Assembly: GCF_000259075.1 (NCBI RefSeq)
Contig: NZ_AJKI01000002.1
Location: forward strand, 310,001-374,000
Direction: 5' to 3'
Length of the DNA: 64,000 nucleotides
Origin: Marinilabilia salmonicolor JCM 21150
Lineage (GTDB): Bacteria > Bacteroidota > Bacteroidia > Bacteroidales > Marinilabiliaceae
Positions 17,097 through 26,274 of the stretch are shown in pieces; position 1 is the stretch's first letter, and every line of letters begins with the position of its first letter. Under the pieces are notes generated by a model, which worked only from the letters and a program-made list of their open reading frames with translations, was not told where the DNA came from and did not search any database. The position numbers and the translations under genes are program-made.

Positions 17097-19073
17097 TCAA
17101 ACAACAGTTCTGCCCCCCAGTGCTTTAGAAATATAAACAAAAGCCTGTTGCAGATTATTCAGCTCCTGAAGCAACTCCATAAATTTCGTCTCATCTTTTT
17201 CTTCTTCCGCTTTTTTCAGCAGATGTCGCTTCTCATCCAACAGAACTTTCACTTTTTTCCACTTCAACTCCGTCACCACTTTGGGAACAAGCTCATCTAA
17301 CAGGTCTTCTTCTGTAGAAACCACTCCCAGTTTATTGTGGATGCGACTTAAGGAATACTCCCTGGCTATCAGATCCGTGGCAAGACCACTGATACGACTG
17401 TCGGAACTGGAAACAAAAAACCGGGACGAAGAGAAGTTCTCCTTTTTATAGTTCTCTTCATACAACTCCATCATCTTATTGTAAAGCGGATTCACACTTT
17501 CCAGCTCATCCTGACGCAACTCTGTAACAATATACTCACCAACGGAAACGACCCTCTTACCATCTTCAAACTCAAACTCTCCCAGGATGGCCTCCCCGTA
17601 TTTCAGCAAAACCCTTAAAACTTCGCGTTCCTCTGTTTCAAAAGGATTGGATGATGCGGCTGCCTGCTTCACCATTTGATCAGCAACCGGCGGCGATACA
17701 TTTATTCCTTCATTTCCGGAAGGCCTGTTCTCATTATAATGCGTACGCCTGGAAGCATCCTCCTGACGTTTTTTGCGGAGTTTACCAATCTCCATGTAGA
17801 GCACTTGTTCCTCCACTTTCATGAGGCTGCTACAATCTTTCACATACTCGGTTCGGGTGATGGAATCAGGAATCACTGAAATGGTGCGTACAATGTCCTG
17901 CACCAGTCGCGCTCGGGCAATTGGATCATCTTTGGCCTCTTCGAGCAACAGACCTGTCTTAAACCGGATAAAATCAGTTTCGTGCTTGTGAATATATTCA
18001 CGGAGGGCTTCTCCTCCAAGTTTTTTTGCATATGAATCAGGATCTTCACCATCGGGTAACAACAAAACCTTCACATTCAACCCCTCCTCCAAAACCAGAT
18101 CTATTCCTCTGAGGGAGGCCTTAATTCCGGCGGCATCCCCATCAAAAATAATGGTAAGATTTTTTGAAAACCGGGCAATCAGCCGAATCTGGTCGATAGT
18201 AAGAGCTGTTCCCGAACTTGCCACGACATTACTGATCCCTGCCTGATGAAACGACAATACATCGGTATAGCCCTCCACCAAAATACAGCGGTCCTGTCGG
18301 GCGATCTCCTGACGGGCCTGATACATCCCGTAGAGCACCTTACTTTTGTGATAGATTTCTGATTCAGGAGAATTCAAATACTTGGCTGTTTTAGCATCTG
18401 TACGCAGTACGCGGCCTCCAAAACCAATTACTTTACCGGCCAGACTGTGAATCGGAAAAATCACCCTGCCCCGAAACCGGTCAGCCTTGTAATCATCACG
18501 AACAATCGTAAGTCCTGTTTTTTCCAGAAAATCGAGTTTGTAACCCTGTCTTAACGCTTCTTTCGTAAAGGCATCCTTTGATTCAGGCGAATAGCCCAAT
18601 TGAAACTTCTGAATAATATCGTCGCGGAAATTTCGTTCTCTAAAATACCCAAGCCCCACAGATTTCCCTTCGTCTGATTTATGGAGCCTGTCCATAAAAT
18701 AACCGGATGCAAAACCGGTAACCACCAGCATACTCTCTCGGTCATTCTGATGTGCCATCTCTTCAGGAGTAAGCTCCTTTTCCTCAATGTGAATGTGAAA
18801 CTTCTTTCCGAGAATTTTGATGGCTTCGATAAAGGAAATCTGCTCATGATCCATCAGAAAGTTCACGGCATTTCCTCCCTTTCCACATCCGAAGCACTTA
18901 TATATTCCTTTGTGTGGAGAAACGATAAATGAAGGTGTTTTCTCATTATGAAAAGGGCACAGTCCAATGTAATTTATTCCGCGTCTTTTGAGGTTGACAA
19001 ACTCAGAGACCACCTCCGTAATCTGGCCCTGAGCCGTTTCCATTACCTTATCTATAGTACCCTTATCAATCAT
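17097..19073 (-). CDS. dnaG: DNA primase DnaG
   Basis: A 658-residue replicative primase that makes RNA primers for the lagging strand. The CHC2 zinc-binding domain shows Cys39, His42, Cys60 and Cys63 (CPFH, CFGC). The catalytic core carries RFRGRVIFPIH, the TOPRIM Glu in ILVEGYTDVLSF and the Asp cluster in IIFDGDAAG. The C-terminal 200 residues form the helical DnaB-interacting region. A TATCTTTG -7 box lies at 19100-19107 on its strand. It runs divergently from the sirtuin gene. Confidence 0.97.
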   Translation of the reverse strand: MIDKGTIDKVMETAQGQITEVVSEFVNLKRRGINYIGLCPFHNEKTPSFIVSPHKGIYKCFGCGKGGNAVNFLMDHEQISFIEAIKILGKKFHIHIEEKELTPEEMAHQNDRESMLVVTGFASGYFMDRLHKSDEGKSVGLGYFRERNFRDDIIQKFQLGYSPESKDAFTKEALRQGYKLDFLEKTGLTIVRDDYKADRFRGRVIFPIHSLAGKVIGFGGRVLRTDAKTAKYLNSPESEIYHKSKVLYGMYQARQEIARQDRCILVEGYTDVLSFHQAGISNVVASSGTALTIDQIRLIARFSKNLTIIFDGDAAGIKASLRGIDLVLEEGLNVKVLLLPDGEDPDSYAKKLGGEALREYIHKHETDFIRFKTGLLLEEAKDDPIARARLVQDIVRTISVIPDSITRTEYVKDCSSLMKVEEQVLYMEIGKLRKKRQEDASRRTHYNENRPSGNEGINVSPPVADQMVKQAAASSNPFETEEREVLRVLLKYGEAILGEFEFEDGKRVVSVGEYIVTELRQDELESVNPLYNKMMELYEENYKKENFSSSRFFVSSSDSRISGLATDLIAREYSLSRIHNKLGVVSTEEDLLDELVPKVVTELKWKKVKVLLDEKRHLLKKAEEEKDETKFMELLQELNNLQQAFVYISKALGGRTVV

Positions 19074-19099
19074 ACTTCGCCTGGTTCATTATCGACTTT

Positions 19100-19107
19100 C
19101 AAAGATA
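19100..19107 (-). promoter_or_regulatory. -7 box for dnaG
   Basis: TATCTTTG read on the minus strand, 27 bp upstream of the dnaG start. No convincing -33 box at 19 nt. Confidence 0.4.
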
Positions 19108-19113
19108 AAAAAT

Positions 19114-19144
19114 TTTTATCCATTCTGGTTGTGCCTTATCTTTA
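19114..19144 (+). promoter_or_regulatory. Candidate promoter for the sirtuin gene
   Basis: TTTT (3 of 4 with TTTG), a 19-nt spacer and TATCTTTA (one mismatch to TAnnTTTG), ending 15 bp before the start codon. Confidence 0.4.
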
Positions 19145-19159
19145 TCATCAAAAAGAGTA

Positions 19160-19849
19160 ATGAAGAAACTGGTGGTTCTTTCAGGATCGGGCATCAGTGC
19201 CGAAAGTGCCATACAAACATTCCTTGACATGGGCGGTTTGTGGGAGCAATACAACATTACCGAAGTCGCTTCTCCACAGGCCTGGGAAAACAACAGAAAG
19301 TTGGTTCTTGATTTCTACAATCAACGCAGAAAACAGCTTTTCGAATGCATACCAAATTCAGGTCATCTTACTCTTGCGGAACTTGAAAAAAACTTTGATG
19401 TCAGCATTATTACCCAAAATGTGGATGATCTTCATGAAAGAGCGGGCAGCAAACATGTTTTACACCTGCACGGTGAGCTAAAAAAGGTTCGCAGCACCCT
19501 CGATCCGAACCTTATTTATGAAATGGATCACTGGGAATTGAAAGAAGGAGATGTTTGTGAAAAAGGATCCCAACTAAGACCCCACATTGTCTGGTTCGGG
19601 GAGCCCGTGGAGGCCATCACCAAGGCTTCTGAGATTGCTGCCACGGCAGATATATTTCTGGTAATTGGCACCTCGCTATCGGTCTATCCCGCTGCAGGGC
19701 TTGTGGATTTTGTTCCAGAAAAGACGCCGATTTTCATCATTGATCCGGGTTCTCCGGCCTATAATTCATCATCAAAGATCAAAGTAATAAAAGAGAAAGC
19801 CACCAAAGGAATGGAAATTCTGAAAGAACAGTTAATATCTCTGGCCTAA
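19160..19849 (+). CDS. Sir2-family NAD-dependent deacylase lacking zinc ligands
   Basis: A 229-residue sirtuin. The NAD-binding loop reads GSGISAES (usually GAGISAES). TQNVDDLHERAG and the catalytic His104 in LHLHGEL are present, as is GTSLSVYPAAGL. Tyr53 and Arg56 (YNQR) match the acyl-carboxylate-binding pair of CobB/SIRT5, pointing to desuccinylase or demalonylase activity. The Cys4 zinc ribbon is absent: only one Cys lies between HGEL and LRPHIVWFGE. The TFRD motif is TFLD here. Zinc-less sirtuins of this kind occur in Bacteroidetes. Its stop overlaps the end of the small ORF after atpG. Confidence 0.88.
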   Translation: MKKLVVLSGSGISAESAIQTFLDMGGLWEQYNITEVASPQAWENNRKLVLDFYNQRRKQLFECIPNSGHLTLAELEKNFDVSIITQNVDDLHERAGSKHVLHLHGELKKVRSTLDPNLIYEMDHWELKEGDVCEKGSQLRPHIVWFGEPVEAITKASEIAATADIFLVIGTSLSVYPAAGLVDFVPEKTPIFIIDPGSPAYNSSSKIKVIKEKATKGMEILKEQLISLA

Positions 19850-20064
19850 GAAATTTTCAGATCTGAGTTCGCTCCGGAGGGAGGGATCGTCATCAGCTCT
19901 TTGTTTTTTGGCAAAATTTTTTCCAGGAGCTGTGATGAAATGGCTGCTCCAATTCTTATTTGTCCACGAATTCCTGCAAGCAATCGGCCGATCGACTCTG
20001 CCGCTTTACCCTGCAAAGAAAGCCGGGCGACAGTTTTTTTAACGGCCTGCAAAAAAACAACCAT
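19846..20064 (-). CDS. Possible small protein coupled to atpG
   Basis: A 72-residue frame whose ATG overlaps the atpG stop (TAATG), an arrangement common for translational coupling. The product is basic and partly helical (AVKKTVARLSLQGKAAESIG). It has no signal peptide and I know no homologue. It runs to within 4 bp of overlapping the convergent sirtuin gene end. It may be a chance frame. Confidence 0.35.
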   Translation of the reverse strand: MVVFLQAVKKTVARLSLQGKAAESIGRLLAGIRGQIRIGAAISSQLLEKILPKNKELMTIPPSGANSDLKIS

Positions 20065-20939
20065 TATTTCTTCAAAGCTTCGGCCCCGGAAGTAATCTCG
20101 ATAAGTTCGTTGGTAATAGCCGTCTGACGGGCCTTGTTATAAGATAATTGCAACTCTTTTATTAAATCGGTAGCATTGTCGGTCGCCTTGTGCATGGATG
20201 TCATGCGAGCACCGTGCTCCGAAGCAATAGAGTCCAGAACAACCTGATAAAACAAGGAACGCAGGGTTTTAGGCATTAAGTCATTGACGATCGTCTGCCG
20301 GTCGGGCTCCAGAATGTATTTGGAAATGGGTTTGTCGCGGTTCACCTCAGGAATGGCAATAGGCAGAAACTGCTGAATCTGAACCTGCTGCACTGCAGCA
20401 TTGATAAACTCATTATACACAACAATGGACTTCTTCAGAATTCCTAAATCATATTCATCCAGCAACTCTTCGGCCAACATTGAAATCTTTTTGAATGAAG
20501 GATCAACCAATTGACCTTCCTCCCTGATGTGCGGAATAATATTCCTGGAGCGCAACATTTTCCAGGCCTGTTTTCCCAGCACCCTTATTTCCACATTTCC
20601 GTTCTGATAATCTTCACGAAGATCTGATTTTAACAGCTGCTGCACCGCTTTTACCACATTGCTGTTAAAAGCACCGCACAATCCCCTGTTGGATGCAATC
20701 ACCCACAACACCACTTTATCTCCTTTGCCGGGCATGGTATAGTTTATTTTCACATCCTCATGGGCCGAAACCATGTCATTAATAATCCCCAGAAGATGCG
20801 AGGTGTATGGTCTGATGTGATCCACATCATCCTGTGCCTTCTTGAGACGTGCGGCAGAAACCATTTTCATGGCGCTGGTAACCTGCCGGGTAGTTTTAAT
20901 GGCCCCGATACGCGTGCGTATGTCTTTTAAATTTGCCAT
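20064..20939 (-). CDS. atpG: F1F0 ATP synthase gamma subunit
   Basis: A 291-residue central-stalk subunit. The N-terminal coiled-coil helix starts ANLKDIRTRIGAIKTTRQVTSAMKMVSAARL, of which TSAMKMV is the family signature. GDKVVLWVIASNRGLCGAFN marks the Rossmann-like domain, and the C-terminal helix contains ASEHGARMTSM and ARQTAITNELIEI. It couples rotation of the c-ring to the catalytic sites. It is the last standard gene of the cluster, 7 bp after atpA. Confidence 0.96.
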   Translation of the reverse strand: MANLKDIRTRIGAIKTTRQVTSAMKMVSAARLKKAQDDVDHIRPYTSHLLGIINDMVSAHEDVKINYTMPGKGDKVVLWVIASNRGLCGAFNSNVVKAVQQLLKSDLREDYQNGNVEIRVLGKQAWKMLRSRNIIPHIREEGQLVDPSFKKISMLAEELLDEYDLGILKKSIVVYNEFINAAVQQVQIQQFLPIAIPEVNRDKPISKYILEPDRQTIVNDLMPKTLRSLFYQVVLDSIASEHGARMTSMHKATDNATDLIKELQLSYNKARQTAITNELIEITSGAEALKK

Positions 20940-20946
20940 TTATAAA

Positions 20947-22536
20947 TTATTCTTCCTTATCTTCACTAAAATGAGCTGCCACATCAAGAGCTACTTTCTC
21001 AAGTTTCTGAGTAATCTCTTCATCCAGATTTCCTTTGAGAATCCCCTTCAAAACCTCATTGTGCCTCACTTCCAGAGTTTCAATAAACTCACGCTCAAAT
21101 TCTTTTACCTTATTCATGGGCACATCTTTCAACAACCCTTTGGTCCCGCAGTAGATAACGGCTACCTGCTGCTCCACTTTAACCGGTTTGTACTGAGCTT
21201 GCTTGAGTAACTCCACGTTTTTTCGCCCTTTGTCCAAAACAGCCATGGTAGCAGGATCCAAATCGGAACCAAATTTTGAAAAAGCTTCCAGTTCCCGATA
21301 CTGGGCCTGATCGAGTTTCAACGTACCTGCTACTTTTTTCATTGGTTTAATCTGAGCATTTCCTCCAACTCTGGAGACAGAAATTCCCACATTAATTGCC
21401 GGACGTACTCCGGCATTAAACAGATTGTTTTCCAGGAATATCTGCCCATCTGTAATAGAAATTACGTTTGTCGGTATATAAGCAGACACATCTCCTGCCT
21501 GGGTTTCAATAATTGGCAAAGCAGTAAGAGTTCCGCCTCCTTTTACCAGGTGCTTTATTGACTCGGGGATGTCATTCATCCGGGCTGCAACTTTATCCGA
21601 CTCGATAATTTTGGCAGCACGCTCCAGCAACCTTGAATGCAAATAGAAAATATCTCCGGGAAAGGCTTCACGTCCGGGTGGACGACGCAGCAATAGCGAA
21701 ACTTCCCGATACGACACAGACTGCTTCGACAAATCATCGAAAATAATTAAGGAATGCCGTCCGGTATCACGGAAAAATTCACCGATGGCAGTTCCTGCAA
21801 AAGGTGCGTAAAACTGCATAGCTGCAGGATCAGAGGCAGAAGCAGAAACCACAATGGTATAATCCATGGCTCCGTGTTTCTGCAGAGTATTCACTATCTG
21901 AGCGACTGTAGAACCCTTTTGTCCAATGGCCACATAAATACAATAAACCGGATTGCCGGCTTCAAAAAATGGTTTCTGATTAATGATTGTATCAATAGCA
22001 ATCGCTGTTTTCCCGGTTTGGCGGTCGCCAATAATCAATTCCCGCTGTCCACGCCCAATAGGAGTCATGGCATCGATGGCTTTCAGTCCTGTTTGCAATG
22101 GTTCTTTCACCGGTTGACGGTAAATTACCTGAGGGGCCTTTCGTTCAATGGGCATTTCAAACAAGTCGCCTCCCAGAGATCCTTTCCCGTCAATGGGCTC
22201 ACCAAGAGTGTTTAGCACCCTCCCCACCATACTATCACCAACTTTTATGGAAGCAATACGCCCGGTACGCCGCACCACATCCCCTTCACTTACAAGATGT
22301 GAATCCCCAAAAAGAACGACCCCCACACTGTCGGCTTCAAGATTCAACACAACCCCCATGCAATTATCGAACTCTACCAATTCATTCGACTGGGCATTGG
22401 ATAAACCATATACCCGGGCAATCCCGTCACCCACCTGCAACACCGTGCCTACTTCCTCAAGTTCTTTGGCAGATTGAAATCCTTCAATTTCTTTTTTTAA
22501 TAGTTCGGATACTTCCGAAGGGCGAATCTGTTCCAT
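20947..22536 (-). CDS. atpA: F1F0 ATP synthase alpha subunit
   Basis: A 529-residue non-catalytic nucleotide-binding subunit of the F1 head. The P-loop is [19 protein letters not shown] is a conserved stretch, and [14 protein letters not shown] is the alpha/beta signature. The length is typical. The gene follows atpH by about 12 bp and precedes atpG by 7 bp. Confidence 0.97.
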   Translation of the reverse strand: MEQIRPSEVSELLKKEIEGFQSAKELEEVGTVLQVGDGIARVYGLSNAQSNELVEFDNCMGVVLNLEADSVGVVLFGDSHLVSEGDVVRRTGRIASIKVGDSMVGRVLNTLGEPIDGKGSLGGDLFEMPIERKAPQVIYRQPVKEPLQTGLKAIDAMTPIGRGQRELIIGDRQTGKTAIAIDTIINQKPFFEAGNPVYCIYVAIGQKGSTVAQIVNTLQKHGAMDYTIVVSASASDPAAMQFYAPFAGTAIGEFFRDTGRHSLIIFDDLSKQSVSYREVSLLLRRPPGREAFPGDIFYLHSRLLERAAKIIESDKVAARMNDIPESIKHLVKGGGTLTALPIIETQAGDVSAYIPTNVISITDGQIFLENNLFNAGVRPAINVGISVSRVGGNAQIKPMKKVAGTLKLDQAQYRELEAFSKFGSDLDPATMAVLDKGRKNVELLKQAQYKPVKVEQQVAVIYCGTKGLLKDVPMNKVKEFEREFIETLEVRHNEVLKGILKGNLDEEITQKLEKVALDVAAHFSEDKEE

Positions 22537-22548
22537 ACCGGATATTTT

Positions 22549-23085
22549 TTAACTCACTATTTTCTTTTTCAACATTTTTATCTGATGAGCAATGCTATTG
22601 TCAACAATCTTATCATCAACCAGCATGATCATTCCTCCGATAATTTCAGGTTTGACCTTAACCACCATTTCTATCGGGCCATTGAACTCCCTCTCAAGAA
22701 AACTTTGCAGTTCTTTCAAATAATCTTTTTCAAAAGCAACAGCGGTAATAATTTTAACACTACGAATGCCTTTGTGCTTCTTATAAAGTTCTCTGAAAAA
22801 CCTAAGCATATCAGGCAGTAAAGACTCCCTGTTTTTATCCACAACCATCTCCACAAAACGCATAACCAAAGGATGCAGTTCCTTTGACAACACATTTCTC
22901 AGGGTTTCCTTTTTTCGGGATGCCTTAATGACAGGATTGTTCAAAAACGCGCAAAAATCCCTAACATTAAGACACTGCTCCTGCAATATCGCAACATCCT
23001 CATTAAACCGGTCAAGATCATCATTCTCTTTTCCAAGTTCAAAAAGTGCCGTTGCATATCTTACTGTTATGGGGCCTCTGTTCAT
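22549..23085 (-). CDS. atpH: F1F0 ATP synthase delta subunit
   Basis: A 178-residue stator subunit linking F1 to the b subunits. The N-terminal six-helix domain starts GPITVRYATALFELG, and the C-terminal part has IGGMIMLVDDKIVDNSIA, the typical family end. It lies 6 bp after atpF. Confidence 0.93.
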   Translation of the reverse strand: MNRGPITVRYATALFELGKENDDLDRFNEDVAILQEQCLNVRDFCAFLNNPVIKASRKKETLRNVLSKELHPLVMRFVEMVVDKNRESLLPDMLRFFRELYKKHKGIRSVKIITAVAFEKDYLKELQSFLEREFNGPIEMVVKVKPEIIGGMIMLVDDKIVDNSIAHQIKMLKKKIVS

Positions 23086-23091
23086 TTTTTC

Positions 23092-23586
23092 TTAATTAAA
23101 ATTCATCTCGTTGAGATAAGCATTAATAACCTTCTTATGCTTTTCCTCTCCTGATAGCTCTTCCTTCAATATTTTCTCTGCGATCTCCACAGAGAGATTG
23201 CCGATGGTTTCCCTGATTTCAAGCATTGCATCTTTTCGTTGCATCTCAATATCACGGCGTGCTTTTTCAAGCATCCGGCGAACCTCTTCCCTGGCTTCAT
23301 TCCGGGCCTCCTCCATTATTTCATTCTTCATCTGACGAGCTTCCTTCAAAATCATATCCCTCTCTTTTCGAGCTTCATCAATAACCTTTTTTCGTTGATG
23401 CTCCATCTGTTCTGCCTCTTCCTTTGCCTTTTTGGCATCTTCAAGAGCAAAATAGATGGTCTCCTCACGAACCTTTAGTGCACGCAAAATAGAGGGCCAT
23501 GCATATTTGCGCAAAATGACCAGAAGAATTATAAATGTCAGAGATGTCCAGAATATCAATCCGGGACTGGGGGTCAATAGTTCCAT
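23092..23586 (-). CDS. atpF: F1F0 ATP synthase b subunit
   Basis: A 164-residue peripheral-stalk protein. One N-terminal transmembrane helix (about 8-27, GLIFWTSLTFIILLVILRKYAW) is followed by a long charged coiled coil rich in Lys, Glu and Arg. It should dimerise and hold F1 against the a subunit. The length is typical for the family. Confidence 0.95.
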   Translation of the reverse strand: MELLTPSPGLIFWTSLTFIILLVILRKYAWPSILRALKVREETIYFALEDAKKAKEEAEQMEHQRKKVIDEARKERDMILKEARQMKNEIMEEARNEAREEVRRMLEKARRDIEMQRKDAMLEIRETIGNLSVEIAEKILKEELSGEEKHKKVINAYLNEMNFN

Positions 23587-23625
23587 AAATAGATCTTTGG
23601 ATTAAACCCTGATTAAAAAAAACAT

Positions 23626-23835
23626 TTAGTCAACCAGCCAGGCTACTACAATAGCGAAAAGAGATACACCTTCAATAAGTGCGGCTGCAACAATCATTGC
23701 GGTCTGAATCTTAGAACTCATTTCAGGCTGACGACTCATTGACTCAATGGCCGACTGACCGATTTTCCCGATTCCAAGGGCAGCTCCTAAAACGATGACT
23801 CCCAATCCTAATGCGGTAAAAGAAATAGCTTCCAT
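23626..23835 (-). CDS. atpE: F1F0 ATP synthase c subunit
   Basis: A 69-residue two-helix proteolipid. The loop contains the conserved RQPE, and the ion-binding Glu is in LIEGVSLF of helix 2. The residues that form a sodium site in Na+ enzymes (Gln in helix 1, Ser after the Glu) are Ile and Gly here, so the ring should carry protons. Confidence 0.96.
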   Translation of the reverse strand: MEAISFTALGLGVIVLGAALGIGKIGQSAIESMSRQPEMSSKIQTAMIVAAALIEGVSLFAIVVAWLVD

Positions 23836-23853
23836 ATTCTTAATTTTTATATG

Positions 23854-24924
23854 TTAATGTTCTGATTTAGTCGTACTCAATCCGATAAACAAAGCAGTAA
23901 GCAAAGTGAAAATATAGGCCTGAAGCACTGCCACCAGTAATTCAAGCATAAACATCACTAAAGATAACAAAATGGATACCGGTGCAATATAAATGGATTT
24001 GATAATAAATATAATAGATATCAGACTCAATATAATAATGTGTCCGGCAGTAATGTTGGCAAACAGACGAATCATCAAGGCAAAGGGTTTGGTGAAAATA
24101 CCGATAAATTCGAGCGGCACCAGCAATAATTTAATGGGAATGGGCATTCCCGGAGCCAGAAAGATATGCTTCCAGTAATCCTTAACAGCAAAAACATTAA
24201 TCGCCAGAAAAGAAAAAACGGCCAGTGTTGCGGTGAAGCTGATGTTGCCTGACAAGTTACTGCCTCCCGGGAAAAAGGGGACAATACCAATCATATTGTT
24301 AATCCAGATGAAAAAGAACATTGTGAGTAAAAACGGAACAAACTTATCTGCTTTATCCTTTGCAATCTGACTACGGGCAATGTCATCCCGGACAAACAGA
24401 ATTAGTGGTTCTAAAACCGCCCTGAATCCACGCGCCGGGGCAATTCCGTGTCGGGCATAAGCCTTCCCGGCTGAAAGAAACATCAACAGCAAAAGCGCCA
24501 TTGATAATATCATACTTGCAACATTTTTAGTGATAGAAAAATCAAGGGGTGAAGCATTCTGGATGTTACCCTCTGTATCCGTTTCCAAAACTCCGTCATG
24601 TCCGGTAATGTAAAATTTTTCATCATGCAAAACCACATAATCATTTCCCATCTGTTGTGCTTCCTGCTCATGATAGAAATGTCCTGAAGAAAAAAACCAT
24701 AAGGAGTTGTTGTGCCACAAAATAACAGGAAGAGGGACATTGATATGAACCTCGTGACCACGACTGTTGGTATAATCCACCACATGCCACTGATGAGCAT
24801 CGCTGATGTGGTCCATGATCAGACCAAAAGCATCCACCGGTTCTTCCGGTGACTTAGTCTCTTCTGAGGCCTGAGCCATAAAACTGCTCAACAAAAGAAA
24901 AAATATCAGTACAATTTTCTTCAA
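23854..24924 (-). CDS. atpB: F1F0 ATP synthase a subunit with secreted N-terminal extension
   Basis: A 356-residue subunit that forms the proton half-channels. A signal peptide (MKKIVLIFFLLLSSFMAQA) and a roughly 100-residue extracytoplasmic extension (DAHQWHVVDY...HDEKFYITGHDG) precede the usual transmembrane part, a layout typical of Bacteroidetes AtpB. The essential Arg is in MIRLFANITAGH. It is preceded by a 238-bp gap after the AtpI-like gene that holds a small TTCCGG/CCGGAA hairpin and no other gene. Confidence 0.95.
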   Translation of the reverse strand: MKKIVLIFFLLLSSFMAQASEETKSPEEPVDAFGLIMDHISDAHQWHVVDYTNSRGHEVHINVPLPVILWHNNSLWFFSSGHFYHEQEAQQMGNDYVVLHDEKFYITGHDGVLETDTEGNIQNASPLDFSITKNVASMILSMALLLLMFLSAGKAYARHGIAPARGFRAVLEPLILFVRDDIARSQIAKDKADKFVPFLLTMFFFIWINNMIGIVPFFPGGSNLSGNISFTATLAVFSFLAINVFAVKDYWKHIFLAPGMPIPIKLLLVPLEFIGIFTKPFALMIRLFANITAGHIIILSLISIIFIIKSIYIAPVSILLSLVMFMLELLVAVLQAYIFTLLTALFIGLSTTKSEH

Positions 24925-25162
24925 GACTTAATACATTTTGAGAAAAAAAGATATAATGAAGTTTCACATACAACGAGTATGACAAACAGCATTCTCAAAG
25001 TTATTCCGGCCAACCGGAAAATTTTCCTATCAATATACGAAGCGAACCGGCCGGAAGTTTCAAACAAAAAATATTCGTTCACCTTCAGATGGTTATACCA
25101 AATTTAAGAAATTCTTATTAAGTAAGGTGATGAATGCTGAACGAAAAATCAGAAAGTTCTTT

Positions 25163-25549
25163 TCATTTTCGCCAAAAAAGCCATTTAATCTTCCATTTTG
25201 TATCCATTGCCAGAAGTATTAAATAGGCAACAATTAAAGGAATTACAAATGCTTCGATGTGCTGGTGATCTTTATCAAAGAATAGAATAATCAGTAAGGG
25301 AATGGCGAGCATTTTCAGAAAGGAAATGCCCACATAGAAAAAACCGGTTGAATTAAACCAGTGTTTACGAACCTCATTCAGGATATAAGTCCCCACCGGG
25401 AATGAGGCCACAATAGCCAAAGCCAGGTAAACCCATGTTCTTGGCACATGATCGGCCTCAATAAAAACAATAAGGCCTGCTGCTCCTTTTATCAGCAGGC
25501 CATAAAAAATCTCTTTAAAAATTATTGCTTTATAGAGAATGGCTCCCAT
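25163..25549 (-). CDS. AtpI-like membrane protein
   Basis: A 128-residue protein with about four hydrophobic segments (GLLIKGAAGLIVFIEA, WVYLALAIVASFPVGTYIL, FLKMLAIPLLIILFF, FVIPLIVAYLILLAM). The position between a bactofilin and atpB and its size fit the loosely conserved AtpI group, which helps c-ring assembly or cation import in other bacteria. The residue signature is weak. The gene begins 5 bp after the bactofilin stop, so it belongs to the same transcript. Confidence 0.6.
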   Translation of the reverse strand: MGAILYKAIIFKEIFYGLLIKGAAGLIVFIEADHVPRTWVYLALAIVASFPVGTYILNEVRKHWFNSTGFFYVGISFLKMLAIPLLIILFFDKDHQHIEAFVIPLIVAYLILLAMDTKWKIKWLFWRK

Positions 25550-25554
25550 AGAAT

Positions 25555-25947
25555 TTATTTTTTAACCTCTTTGGGAGGCCCCTGAACAGCCCCACCTGAA
25601 GTTGCCTGGTTACCCATATTACAAGTTCCGGAGAAAATAGCACCCGGCTCAATATTCAGTTTCCCGGTTTTTATATCTCCATTAACCTTGGAACTGGCTT
25701 TAAGTGAAAGTAATTCACTAACAGTTATTTTACCATTTAGTGAACCTGCCACTTCAGCATTGCTACAAAAAACCTCACCTTTAATCAAGCCGTTGGATCC
25801 AATTACAACCTTGCCTTTGGAATTAATATTGCCCTCAATGTTTCCATCAATGCGGATATCACCATTGGTTTCAATGTCTCCGGTTATCTTCGTTCCCTGA
25901 CCAATGATGTTTGGTAATTTATTTTCGGGCTCAAAACTCTTTGCCAT
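25555..25947 (-). CDS. Bactofilin (polymer-forming cytoskeletal protein)
   Basis: A 130-residue protein with the bactofilin (DUF583) beta-helix: repeated turns TKITGDIETNGDIRIDGNIEGNI, GKVVIGSNGLIKGEV, NAEVAGSLNGKI and ASSKVNGDIKTGKLNIEPGA. Bactofilins polymerise without nucleotide at the cytoplasmic membrane face and help shape cells or position proteins. It leads the transcript into the atpI-like gene and possibly atpB. The tail is Pro/Gly-rich. Confidence 0.92.
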   Translation of the reverse strand: MAKSFEPENKLPNIIGQGTKITGDIETNGDIRIDGNIEGNINSKGKVVIGSNGLIKGEVFCSNAEVAGSLNGKITVSELLSLKASSKVNGDIKTGKLNIEPGAIFSGTCNMGNQATSGGAVQGPPKEVKK

Positions 25948-26274
25948 GATCTTCTATATTAATTATTAATAATTGGTTTATTCGTTCATCTCAATGCCCG
26001 GAATTCCGGAACTTTAATTTTTCAGATCAGCACCTGCCAACCCAAAAAGCATTCTAGCTGGCACAAGACATAAAATCCTTATACACAACAGGTTAGCGTA
26101 GAGATCAGACTTTTGCTTATCTGGCTGTCGGGAGTTGTCAATTTTGAGGAATCATGCCCACTATTGTTGTCTCCTTCTGCCTAATCGTCTTCTGCCTGTA
26201 AGCTATTAACTTCCATCACCTTTTGGATACAAAATCCTGATTATTTACAACAAATTTAACAAGATTCTTGAAAA
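25948..26274. other. Gap between cyclase and bactofilin genes, no gene seen
   Basis: 327 bp with stops in all frames, containing no recognisable RNA or repeat. It must hold the promoter of the bactofilin-atp transcript; TTAATTATTAATAATT near 25960 is AT-rich but not a clear consensus. Confidence 0.4.

Noticed and set aside
23626-23835. Sodium-dependent c-ring
   Set aside because: The Gln in helix 1 and the Ser after the Glu that form the Na+ site are Ile and Gly here.
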